Of a stretch of DNA of 5,135 bases, positions 1 to 5,135 are shown piece after piece; the stretch's first letter is position 1, and the number at the start of each line of letters is the position of its first letter. Made by a program: the position numbers and the translations under genes. The notes under the pieces were generated by a model. It saw only the letters and a program-made list of their open reading frames with translations, had not been told where the DNA came from and ran no database searches. The DNA comes from DATKKG01 sp964475215 (GTDB lineage Archaea > Thermoproteota > Nitrososphaeria > Conexivisphaerales > DTJL01): positions 1-5,135 of the forward strand of contig CAYYVT010000011.1 of NCBI GenBank assembly GCA_964475215.1. The letters run 5' to 3'.

Positions 1-194
1 TTGGCATACATCACCGGAAGCGTGTGTTTCAGGCCGCTCCGTCGTCCAACATAGGTGACCAGGATGAGCTTCCCACTGGCAAGAGGGTGCATCGGAGATT
101 GAAGGATCAACCGCACAAACGGGTTCGTGACCCTGTGAAAGAGAAAACCTATCCCGACTATTCGGGCGTCCGCTTCCATCGAGCTTGCGACCAT
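1..194 (-). CDS. Deazaflavin (F420)-dependent nitroreductase-like protein, N-terminal part, cut by the window edge
   Basis: On the minus strand the frame from the ATG at 194-192 stays open to the left edge, giving 64 residues. The segment NPFVRLILQSPMHPLASGK followed by LILVTYVGRRSG and KHTLPVMYA resembles the N-terminal half of the F420H2-dependent nitroreductase/quinone reductase family (Ddn-like, split beta-barrel). In that family an Asn-Pro near the start, a Ser-Pro-x-His helix segment and a Thr-x-GR(R/K)SG turn followed by a beta strand are typical. Members transfer hydride from reduced F420 to nitro compounds or quinones; the substrate here is unknown. The family is usually about 130-160 residues, so roughly half is missing off the left edge. 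The frame is open upstream to a TGA at 326-324, so GTG at 203 or ATG at 179 are alternative starts. No Shine-Dalgarno is visible, but a TATA-like box lies upstream. Family call from remembered motifs; fairly confident on the frame, moderate on the function. Confidence 0.7.
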   Translation of the reverse strand, partial: MVASSMEADARIVGIGFLFHRVTNPFVRLILQSPMHPLASGKLILVTYVGRRSGLKHTLPVMYA

Positions 195-229
195 GACGGT
201 CACATGCGCGGAAGAGTTGGGTGCTCTGG

Positions 230-236
230 TTAATAG
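230..236 (-). promoter_or_regulatory. Possible TATA box for the F420-type reductase gene
   Basis: On the minus strand this reads CTATTAA. It lies about 30 nt before the GTG at 203 and about 39 nt before the ATG at 194. Archaeal TATA boxes are centred about 26-30 nt before the transcript start, so a transcript would begin near 205-208 with a leader of 0-14 nt, consistent with the absence of a Shine-Dalgarno. This is a weak match judged by position. Confidence 0.3.
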
Positions 237-536
237 CCTAATCCGGCTCCAGCCCAGCCTTAATTGTAGTTTGTCACTGCGTAGCCCCAACCCCACTTCC
301 CGTTTCGTTTTGATTTCAATACGTCAAAGATGATTGTCTTGTTGAGAGAACTGGCATTTCGCAGCCCCAAGCCCACGCCCCATCAGGAAGTCATGGTTGT
401 TTTTGGTTGGATGAAAGACCAAGGTCGCCTCTTCAACGGCGATCTTTATGTTCGGCGTCGTCATGAGAGGGGCTACCCCTCCACATTTGCACATCATCCT
501 CACCTCGAGACTGGAGTGCAGAAGGAACACGGACAG

Positions 537-543
537 TTTATCT
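537..543 (+). promoter_or_regulatory. Possible TATA box for the DUF1579-like gene
   Basis: The sequence TTTATCT is centred about 31 nt before the ATG at 571, the spacing expected for a leaderless archaeal transcript. The bases just before that ATG hold no convincing Shine-Dalgarno, which agrees with a leaderless start. The match to the TATA consensus is only partial. Confidence 0.25.
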
Positions 544-570
544 GCGTGGGTCTTCTGGTTGGCGGCAGAA

Positions 571-1125
571 ATGTCCAATCCAGCAACAACGGGCTGGCAT
601 ATCGAGGGGCTGGCAGCCGTAGGGCCCCTTCCGCAATACAGGGAGAAGCTTATGCTGTTCGGGCAGTTCGTCGGCGACTGGGAGATATACGATTCGAGAT
701 GCATGAAACCTGACGGCACCTGGGCCCAAGAGAAGGGTGAACTCTATTGGCGTTGGATCCTCGAAGGCAGGGCTGTGCAGGACGTATGGATGTTCTACGA
801 CGAATCGAGCAGGACGATGCGGCCGGCCGGGACCACTGTCAGATTCTACGACCCGAAGATAGACGCCTGGCACAGCCTTTGGATTTCCCCCTTGCAGAAC
901 TTCGTGAAGACCTTCGTCGGTAGGAAGGTGGAGGATGAAATAGTGCTGGAGGGACTGTCGCCGGAGGGACCCAGACTGAAGTGGATCTTCTCCGACATAG
1001 AGAAGGACTCTTTCAGGTGGCGCTCCGAGCAGTCAGAGGACGAAGGGAAGAGCTGGACAATGAACGAGGAAATGCACATCAGGAGGCATTCTGCTTCGAC
1101 GGGGCCAAGTAGCCCATTTAACTAA
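571..1125 (+). CDS. DUF1579/lipocalin-like small protein of unknown function
   Basis: This encodes a soluble 184-residue protein with no signal peptide or membrane segment. From about residue 24 it reads EKLMLFGQFVGDWEIYD, then GELYWRWILEGRAVQDVWMF, GTTVRFYDPKIDAWHSLWISP, FVGRKVEDEIVLEG and LKWIFSDIEKDSFRWRSE, ending in a charged EEMHIRR. Alternating strands rich in Trp, a GDW near the start and the LEGRAVQDVW and RFYDP blocks are characteristic of bacterial DUF1579-like/calycin-type beta-barrel proteins, which may bind a small hydrophobic ligand; no activity is established. The frame is open back to an ATG at 448, but the residues it adds look unlike the family. ATG 571 is preferred because the EKLMLFGQFVG block, conserved in relatives as I remember them, lies just inside it. 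ATG 652 would cut that block, although GGGAG precedes it. The gene stands alone and converges with the next. Confidence 0.68.
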   Translation: MSNPATTGWHIEGLAAVGPLPQYREKLMLFGQFVGDWEIYDSRCMKPDGTWAQEKGELYWRWILEGRAVQDVWMFYDESSRTMRPAGTTVRFYDPKIDAWHSLWISPLQNFVKTFVGRKVEDEIVLEGLSPEGPRLKWIFSDIEKDSFRWRSEQSEDEGKSWTMNEEMHIRRHSASTGPSSPFN

Positions 1126-1384
1126 ATCAGAAACACCACACCTAACTTAAAATCCTATAATATCGGAATCTGCCGCTGTGGCCTTTCGCAAGTCTACATT
1201 CAGGTGCCAGCTACAACTGAACCCACCCTTTTCGGGAGGAGAGAAGTCCTACCGCACCGATGTGTCGGGCTGACCGAATCTGGTCTTAGGATGTTGTGAG
1301 TATCCACCTGACCGCTGATCCCTCCAATCCCGCTAGAGTTCATTGGACGAGTGGCAATGGAACCTCGTACCCCACGAATCTCTT
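1126..1384. other. Convergent intergenic region
   Basis: This lies between the stop codons of two converging genes. The first 45 bases are AT-rich and contain CTATAATAT at 1155-1163, which could be a TATA box on the plus strand or simply termination-region composition. No start codon with a plausible gene follows it. I see no clear hairpin or long T-run terminator on either strand. The frame of the upstream gene stays open for about 50 codons past its TAA, but the translation is not recognisable. Confidence 0.35.
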
Positions 1385-2431
1385 CTAGGGGCCAGTGGCG
1401 AACTCAAACGCGTCCGCTGAAAGCGTGTATCCGTTGAGCACGAATTGCTGCAGCTGACTTGGCTGCGAGCTGAAGTCGATTGGGTTCCCATTGTTAGCTA
1501 GGGTGGAGAAGACGGAACCGGGGTTGCTAGTCGTGAAGTTCCATTCCCCGACGCCGAGAGTTGCCGACGTGATTGGCACAGCGTCTTCGGAGTAGACCAC
1601 CTTGTGCTCGAACCCACTGGCGCTTGCGCTCACATGATACCATTCCGTCATCAGGCCGGTGAAGTACCCCTCTGTGGCGAACGAGAACCTCGGATGCGAT
1701 TCCTGCTCCTGGGACCCGACGAATGTTGTCGCCGACCTGGCGGGATAGCTCGTGGAGCCGGATGCCCCGGTGTTCAAATCTGTCGCAGAAGCGATCACCT
1801 GACCTGAGTTGATGGTGAGGCTCAGCTCGATTATGTCTCCTGGGTTGACTACACCCGAAAACGCGACGGATGGAGGTGCACGCGTCAATCCGCCCGGCGC
1901 CCATGCTTCACTCACGAACCCGAAGCCCGTATCGTAGCCGCCGTTCTGGAGCGGCCAGTTCCAGTTGATTCCGACCTGATACCAATATCCAGTGTCGGTG
2001 AGGCCGTTCAGTAGGTATGAAGGGCCATATCCATTAGGGTCGCACTGGGCCACGGCGGTCACGTTGAACTCCAGCTGGTTGTATGACTGTGTGAAGACCA
2101 TCACCTCCTGCGTGTCATAGTTGGGGTTAGGCGCGGATACGAAGACGGAGGAAGTGGTGTTGGCTTGGCAGACAGCCTGAAGGCCGCTGAAGAAGCCCGG
2201 CGAAACGAAGGAAATCGCCGCGTACACGGAGACGACCACCAACAGCAAGACGATTACTATCGCCGTAACCTGCAGCCCGGACCACCTCCGCCTCCCTTCT
2301 GCGCCTGTAGGCTCACTCCCAATGGGCGGCGGGCCATAGCCGGCTGCCGCCGGAACAAGCCGAGCCCCACAGTATGGACAGAAATTACAGTCTGCGGGTA
2401 TTTCGTTGCGACAGTTCGGGCACAGGGGCAA
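1385..2431 (-). CDS. Zinc-ribbon, single-helix membrane protein with a large external beta-rich domain
   Basis: The 348-residue product begins with a zinc ribbon (Cys4, Cys7, Cys18, Cys21; CPNC and CPYCG). A Gly/Pro-rich linker (about 26-46), a positive RRR patch (47-49) and one hydrophobic helix (about 53-76) follow. The basic patch before the helix predicts the ribbon inside and about 270 residues outside. The outer part is rich in Ser, Thr, Gly, Asn, Tyr and Trp with almost no Lys, typical of extracellular beta-sandwich proteins. Blocks such as DTGYWYQVGINWNWP and GFGFVSEAW hint at a lectin- or adhesin-like fold, but I do not recognise the family. The architecture is common in archaea; its role (surface binding, sensing or substrate capture) is unknown. 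The start used is TTG at 2431-2429, the only start codon after the in-frame TGA at 2461-2459. It lacks a good Shine-Dalgarno, and the codons before it encode CEECRQP, so the true N-terminus is doubtful. It diverges from proC. Confidence 0.75.
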   Translation of the reverse strand: MPLCPNCRNEIPADCNFCPYCGARLVPAAAGYGPPPIGSEPTGAEGRRRWSGLQVTAIVIVLLLVVVSVYAAISFVSPGFFSGLQAVCQANTTSSVFVSAPNPNYDTQEVMVFTQSYNQLEFNVTAVAQCDPNGYGPSYLLNGLTDTGYWYQVGINWNWPLQNGGYDTGFGFVSEAWAPGGLTRAPPSVAFSGVVNPGDIIELSLTINSGQVIASATDLNTGASGSTSYPARSATTFVGSQEQESHPRFSFATEGYFTGLMTEWYHVSASASGFEHKVVYSEDAVPITSATLGVGEWNFTTSNPGSVFSTLANNGNPIDFSSQPSQLQQFVLNGYTLSADAFEFATGP

Positions 2432-2461
2432 CGGCTGTCTGCACTCTTCGCATCGGGTTCA

Positions 2462-2693
2462 GGTTCCCTTCGTATTAACATTGCCCGGAATGGAGGCCCA
2501 GAACGGAATCAGCGTTGCTTGCACTGTGGCTAGGCGGATGGCGCCTTATGCGATCTAGTCCGGTTGCTGCCGTCGATAAGTTGACAATCCGAATCGCGAA
2601 GACTAGGCCACGATGCCGAGCCCAAGGGCTGAAATGGGAGCTCCTCCGAAGGGCCGGGGTCGTCACCTGCTACCAGAGCCGTGGGCCGACAAC
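2462..2693. other. Divergent intergenic region upstream of proC and the zinc-ribbon gene
   Basis: This stretch separates two divergently transcribed genes and should hold both promoters. Several short open frames cross it on both strands, but none has recognisable content. A 6-bp inverted pair, CTAGTC at 2555-2560 and GACTAG at 2601-2606, is separated by 40 nt and is too short to claim as an operator. No tRNA or other structured RNA is evident. Confidence 0.35.
2473..2478 (-). promoter_or_regulatory. Possible TATA box for the zinc-ribbon membrane protein gene
   Basis: On the minus strand this reads TTAATA within TGTTAATACG. Its centre is about 23-25 nt before an ATG at 2453-2451 and about 45 nt before the annotated TTG start. 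A transcript would therefore start near 2450, giving a leader of about 20 nt to the TTG. The ATG at 2453 is in another frame and its frame closes after about 22 codons. Confidence 0.3.
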
Positions 2694-2700
2694 TTATATT
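2694..2700 (+). promoter_or_regulatory. TATA box of proC
   Basis: The sequence TTATATT is centred 32 nt before the ATG at 2729, a good fit to an archaeal promoter whose transcript starts only a few bases before that ATG. No Shine-Dalgarno precedes the ATG, as expected for a leaderless or short-leader message. The box argues against the GTG at 2681, which would place it inside the coding sequence. Confidence 0.5.
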
Positions 2701-2728
2701 GGAGATATGGGAAGACAATCCCCTCCAT

Positions 2729-3550
2729 ATGAAGCCCAAGTCAGGTCGTGAGGTCATCTCCGTAATAGGTGCCGGCGTAATAGGTGGCGCCATCGCCAAG
2801 AGCTTGCAGGAAGGGGGGAGTAGGAAGGTAATAGCCACGAGAAGGACGATCGCAAAGTCAAAGGACTTGGAGGCTCTAGGGGTCATCGTAACTTCTGACA
2901 ACAGGAAGGCAGCGGGAGAGGCGGACATCGTGTTCCTATGCGTCAAGCCCGGGGACGTTTCAAAGGTATTGAAGGAGATATCTCGGGAGATCAACGGGAA
3001 GCTGGTAATCTCGACGGCTGCAACCGTCCCCCTGGGCTTTTACACCAAGCTGGTTCCAAAGGCCAGGTTCGTGCGGGCGATGCCCAACGTAGCCGTCTTG
3101 GTCGACGAAGCCTTCACCGGGTACTGTTGTGGGGAGGGTGTTTCCGCACGGGACAAGCAGGTGGTGAAGGAGATATTCGAGGAGCTCGGGAGCTGCATGG
3201 AGGTCGAAGAGAAGCATATGGACGCCATTACTGCCCTCAGCGGCAGCGGTCCGGGATACTTATCTATCATAATCGAGGGGTTGATGTACGCAGGGCTGAG
3301 AGTGGGCCTTCCCAGGGACTTGGCCCTGATCAGCTCGGCCCAGACCGTCCTGGGGACGGGGAAGCTGGTGCTAAAGATGAATGAGAACCCGGCGAAGGTC
3401 AAAGATATGGTCACGACCCCCGGCGGGACGACTATCGAGGCCATCTACGAGCTCGAGGGAAGCCAAATCAGACCGGCCCTGATGCGAGCCGTCATGGAGG
3501 CCACGCAGAAGAGCCAGGAGATTAGGGAGAGGCTCGAGATGTCCGCCTGA
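2729..3550 (+). CDS. proC: Pyrroline-5-carboxylate reductase
   Basis: The enzyme reduces 1-pyrroline-5-carboxylate to L-proline with NAD(P)H, the last step of proline synthesis in the cytosol. The 273-residue length is normal for the family. An N-terminal Rossmann fold shows VISVIGAGVIGG (GxGxxG at 14-19), then ATRR (36-39) after the second strand and the strand-turn VFLCVKP (68-74). RAMPNVAV (116-123) matches the family's R-x-MPN-T motif with Val in place of the usual Thr. The C-terminal helical dimerisation domain carries DAITALSGSGPGYLS (165-179), GLPRDLAL, AQTVLGTGKLVL and the TTPGGTT signature (229-235), where most relatives have TSPGGTT. The ATG at 2729 is chosen over a GTG at 2681 because the Rossmann strand begins soon after it and a TATA box lies 32 nt upstream. 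No other proline gene is in the window; the gene appears to be transcribed on its own. Confidence 0.95.
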   Translation: MKPKSGREVISVIGAGVIGGAIAKSLQEGGSRKVIATRRTIAKSKDLEALGVIVTSDNRKAAGEADIVFLCVKPGDVSKVLKEISREINGKLVISTAATVPLGFYTKLVPKARFVRAMPNVAVLVDEAFTGYCCGEGVSARDKQVVKEIFEELGSCMEVEEKHMDAITALSGSGPGYLSIIIEGLMYAGLRVGLPRDLALISSAQTVLGTGKLVLKMNENPAKVKDMVTTPGGTTIEAIYELEGSQIRPALMRAVMEATQKSQEIRERLEMSA

Positions 3551-3734
3551 GCCGCGGTCGTTTCATCGACCTGCCAAGACTCGTGTAAAGTGTCTGAAAA
3601 TAGCGTCTAGTTTCCATTAAACATGTACAACGCCATTTCTCCGGGGTTTATGCGCACCAATACTGCCTCTATCTCATCTTTCCTGCATCAACAAGCTTCT
3701 TAGCCCGGATAGACCCTGTCCATTACGAGGAGCT
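3551..3734. other. Intergenic region upstream of hydB
   Basis: This gap is more AT-rich than its neighbours and should contain the promoter of the hydB operon. Candidates are GTTTATG around 3646-3652, giving a leader of about 55-60 nt, and CTTCTTAG around 3696-3703, giving a leader of only about 10 nt. Neither is a strong TATA box. No clear terminator hairpin for proC is visible. Confidence 0.3.
3727..3732 (+). promoter_or_regulatory. Ribosome binding site of hydB
   Basis: GAGGAG lies immediately before the ATG at 3735. The core GAGG ends only 4 nt from the start codon, which is short, but no other start is available upstream, where the frame holds no ATG, GTG or TTG for at least 80 nt. A leadered transcript is implied, unlike proC. 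Confidence 0.45.
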
Positions 3735-4859
3735 ATGGAGTTCGTCGCCGGCCTCGATGCCCTGGAGAAGCTGATTTTCAACCTCCATACGCTGGGCTAC
3801 ACGGTCGTGGGGCCGAAGGTCGTCGATGGCGCCGTGTGCCTCGATGAAATCTCCGGAATTGGCGACCTTGCGGCGGGAGCGGTCGACGTCCAGGCTCCGG
3901 GGAAGTATAGGTTGCAGGGCTCCTCCAAATCGATTTTCTCTGCCGTGAACGGACCTCACTCAGTCAAGAAGTTCCTGCACCCCGCCTGCCTGCCGATGTT
4001 GAAATTGAAGGAGGGGGAAGGAGGTCCACGGCCGGAGCCGACCTTTCACGCCGACAGGAAATATGCGTTCCTTGGCATCCGACCCTGTGATCTGAAGGCG
4101 GTCGACGCCCTCGACAGGGCCCTCATAATGCCTCGGTATAGGGATCCCGTGTATGCGCCACTCAGAAAGGCTTCCCTGATGATCGTCGTAAACTGCGGCA
4201 GGGCCGGGGAGAACTGTTTCTGTGAATCGATGGGAACGGGGCCCAAGGCGGACGGAGGCTACGACCTGGGGATAACCGAGCTCCCTGACCGCCTGCTCTT
4301 CGACATCCCTGACGGACGAATGAACTTGCTGGAAGGCGTAGAGATGAAGCCCGCGAGCCAGCAGGACCTGCGGGAGGAGCTGAACCTGATGCAGAGGGTG
4401 AAGGGGGAGATGCATAAGGCGATCGCCCGAAGGGATCCGTCGGATTTCATGTATGGAGGATCTGAAAGCCGCGTCTGGGACGAAGTTGCCCAGGTGTGCC
4501 TTGGCTGTGGCAACTGCGCAATGGTATGCCCAACTTGTTTCTGCAACACAATCCAAGACGTCACCGACATGAAGGATGGAAGCGTGACGAGGCAGAGGGT
4601 TTGGGACGTCTGCCTGTCCAAGAAGTTCACCTACAGCGCCGGGGGAAATCCACGCGCTGACAGGAAGGCTCGCTACAGGCAGTTCGTCATGCACAAGTTC
4701 GCCTATTGGCCTGATCAGTTCAGCCTGTATGGATGTGTGGGATGCGGGAGGTGCATCACCTGGTGTCCCGTCGGCATCGACATCTCTGAGACCGTCAACT
4801 CCGTGCTGAGAGAACAAGGGAGCAGGAGGCCCCTTCCCGAGGTGGTCAAGGTTGCCTGA
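3735..4859 (+). CDS. hydB: Sulfhydrogenase/anaerobic sulfite reductase-type iron-sulfur beta subunit
   Basis: This 374-residue protein matches the HydB/AsrA family in length and layout. The N-terminal half carries GIRPCDLKAVDAL (Cys118) and VVNCGRAGENCFCESMGTGP (Cys154, Cys161, Cys163), followed by GYDLGITEL, all typical of the family. The C-terminal half has two four-cysteine motifs for [4Fe-4S] clusters: CLGCGNCAMVCP (Cys255, 258, 261, 265) with the extra CFC pair Cys268/Cys270, and CVGCGRCITWCP (Cys334, 337, 340, 344). In cytosolic group 3b [NiFe] hydrogenases this subunit passes electrons between the flavin subunit (gamma) and the hydrogenase dimer; AsrA does the equivalent job in sulfite reductase. 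It has no membrane segment. The next gene, hydG-like, overlaps its last 8 nt, so the two are translated together. Whether the complex is a hydrogenase or a sulfite/sulfur reductase cannot be decided without the downstream genes. Confidence 0.88.
   Translation: MEFVAGLDALEKLIFNLHTLGYTVVGPKVVDGAVCLDEISGIGDLAAGAVDVQAPGKYRLQGSSKSIFSAVNGPHSVKKFLHPACLPMLKLKEGEGGPRPEPTFHADRKYAFLGIRPCDLKAVDALDRALIMPRYRDPVYAPLRKASLMIVVNCGRAGENCFCESMGTGPKADGGYDLGITELPDRLLFDIPDGRMNLLEGVEMKPASQQDLREELNLMQRVKGEMHKAIARRDPSDFMYGGSESRVWDEVAQVCLGCGNCAMVCPTCFCNTIQDVTDMKDGSVTRQRVWDVCLSKKFTYSAGGNPRADRKARYRQFVMHKFAYWPDQFSLYGCVGCGRCITWCPVGIDISETVNSVLREQGSRRPLPEVVKVA
4839..4847 (+). promoter_or_regulatory. Ribosome binding site of hydG inside the end of hydB
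   Basis: GAGGTGGTC matches 8 of 9 bases of GAGGTGATC, the complement of the conserved archaeal 16S rRNA 3' tail. GAGG ends 9 nt before the TTG at 4852. This decides the start of the next gene: TTG 4852 is the only usable start codon after the in-frame TGA at 4807-4809 and well before the first in-frame ATG at 4990. Confidence 0.65.
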
Positions 4860-5135
4860 AGCCCTGTCGCTCGGATATGCCCATGCGCTGGTCAAGGAGG
4901 TCTTCTCGGAGACCCCGGACACGTTGACCTTCACCCTTGACTTGAATGATGGACGGGGGCCGGCCGACTTCAAGCCCGGCCAGTTCAACATGCTCTACGT
5001 ATACGGCGTGGGCGAAGTGCCCATCTCCATAGCGTCGTGGAGGGGAGAGGCGTCGGTCAAGCACACGATCCGCTCCGTGGGCACGGTCACCACCATGATC
5101 TCCCGTCTCAAGGCCGGAGACGTAATCGGGCTGCG
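4852..5135 (+). CDS. hydG: Sulfhydrogenase/anaerobic sulfite reductase-type flavin gamma subunit, N-terminal part
   Basis: This is the first 94 residues of a ferredoxin-NADP reductase-like protein cut by the right edge. Members of the HydG/AsrB family are about 280-300 residues, with an FAD-binding barrel, an NAD(P)-binding Rossmann domain and a C-terminal [2Fe-2S] site; only the FAD barrel is visible here. After a start strand (HALVKEVFSETPDTLTFTL) comes FKPGQFNMLYVYGVGEVPISIAS (residues 40-62), in which GEVPISI replaces the RxYS flavin motif of classical reductases, as in HydG, AsrB and PyrK relatives. HTIRSVGTVTTMISRLKAGDVIGL (71-94) is the usual end of the flavin barrel. The protein would exchange electrons between NAD(P)H and the HydB clusters. 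The start is TTG, supported by a strong Shine-Dalgarno within hydB and an 8-nt overlap with the hydB stop. The hydrogenase delta and alpha genes would be expected next. Confidence 0.87.
   Translation, partial: MPEALSLGYAHALVKEVFSETPDTLTFTLDLNDGRGPADFKPGQFNMLYVYGVGEVPISIASWRGEASVKHTIRSVGTVTTMISRLKAGDVIGL

Larger units (their letters stand above)
195..570. other. Gene-poor stretch between two divergent genes
   Basis: I recognise no protein or RNA gene here. Short open frames exist on both strands (for example the minus frame ending at 324, and plus frames opening at 330 and 448), but their translations resemble no family I know and partly overlap the real gene that follows. The region should carry the promoters of the divergent genes on either side. 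It also holds two similar copies of a C-rich segment, 281-296 and 361-376, exactly 80 nt apart with 14 of 16 bases matching. Confidence 0.45.

Noticed and set aside
121..134. GGGTTCGTGACCC as a possible tRNA T-arm
   Set aside because: The stem does not extend to the required five pairs, no anticodon or acceptor arm can be drawn, and the bases are within the reductase coding frame.
24..233. Plus-strand open frame of 69 residues
   Set aside because: Its sequence is basic, low in hydrophobics and family-less, and it lies opposite the much more convincing F420-type reductase frame.
324..719. Open frames on both strands (minus frame ending at 324 with MMCKCGG; plus frame from 330)
   Set aside because: They overlap the DUF1579-like gene in other frames and match nothing I recognise. 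A short gene within 324-510 on the minus strand cannot be excluded but has no support from motifs or a ribosome site.
1155..1163. CTATAATAT as a plus-strand promoter for a small RNA
   Set aside because: No recognisable RNA gene, tRNA elements or start codon with a plausible frame follow within the convergent gap; AT-rich composition after a gene end is a sufficient explanation.
3605..3690. Minus-strand protein-like tail KDEIEAVLVRINPGEMALYMFNGN before a TAG
   Set aside because: It reads like a protein end and could be a decayed gene joined by a frameshift to AKKLVDAGK, but the frame has a TGA just upstream and no start. It lies in a promoter region, and I recognise no family; probably chance.
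3960..4991. Long minus-strand frame of 343 residues opposite hydB/hydG
   Set aside because: It is a shadow of the hydB codons: hydB carries clear conserved iron-sulfur motifs, while the minus translation has no coherent domain.

Overview
The window looks archaeal. G+C is moderate to high, AGG and AGA are used heavily for arginine, TATA-like boxes sit about 30 nt before start codons with little or no leader, and the genes include an N-terminal zinc-ribbon/one-helix membrane protein, an F420-type reductase fragment and a HydB/HydG pair. This mix fits Thermoproteota (Nitrososphaeria, Bathyarchaeia or similar) or Thermoplasmatota. No rRNA or other phylogenetic marker is present, so the lineage is inference.

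Layout from left to right. (1) The first 194 nt, read on the minus strand, are the 5' end of a deazaflavin (F420)-dependent nitroreductase/quinone reductase-like gene that runs off the left edge. (2) A gene-poor stretch of about 375 nt follows. (3) A plus-strand gene (571-1125) encodes a small soluble DUF1579/lipocalin-like protein. (4) A convergent gap leads to a minus-strand gene (1385-2431) for a zinc-ribbon, single-helix membrane protein with a large external domain that I do not recognise. Its N-terminus is puzzling: cysteine-rich coding potential continues in frame upstream of the only usable start codon. (5) A divergent intergenic region carries promoter-like boxes for both flanking genes. 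(6) proC (2729-3550) encodes pyrroline-5-carboxylate reductase. (7) From 3735 to the right edge lies the start of an operon with a complete hydB-like gene (iron-sulfur beta subunit) and the 5' third of a hydG-like gene (flavin subunit), overlapping by 8 nt.

The hydB/hydG pair is the electron-transfer module of cytosolic sulfhydrogenases (group 3b [NiFe] hydrogenase, order HydB-G-D-A) and of the related anaerobic sulfite reductase AsrA/AsrB. Delta and alpha subunits would be expected just past the right edge but are not visible. The other genes look like independent single-gene units: proline synthesis, an F420-type redox enzyme, a small beta-barrel protein and a surface-exposed zinc-ribbon protein. 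I see no mobile element, CRISPR array, tRNA or rRNA. I find no clear new multi-gene system; the most unusual item is the zinc-ribbon membrane protein with its unresolved N-terminus and unrecognised outer domain.
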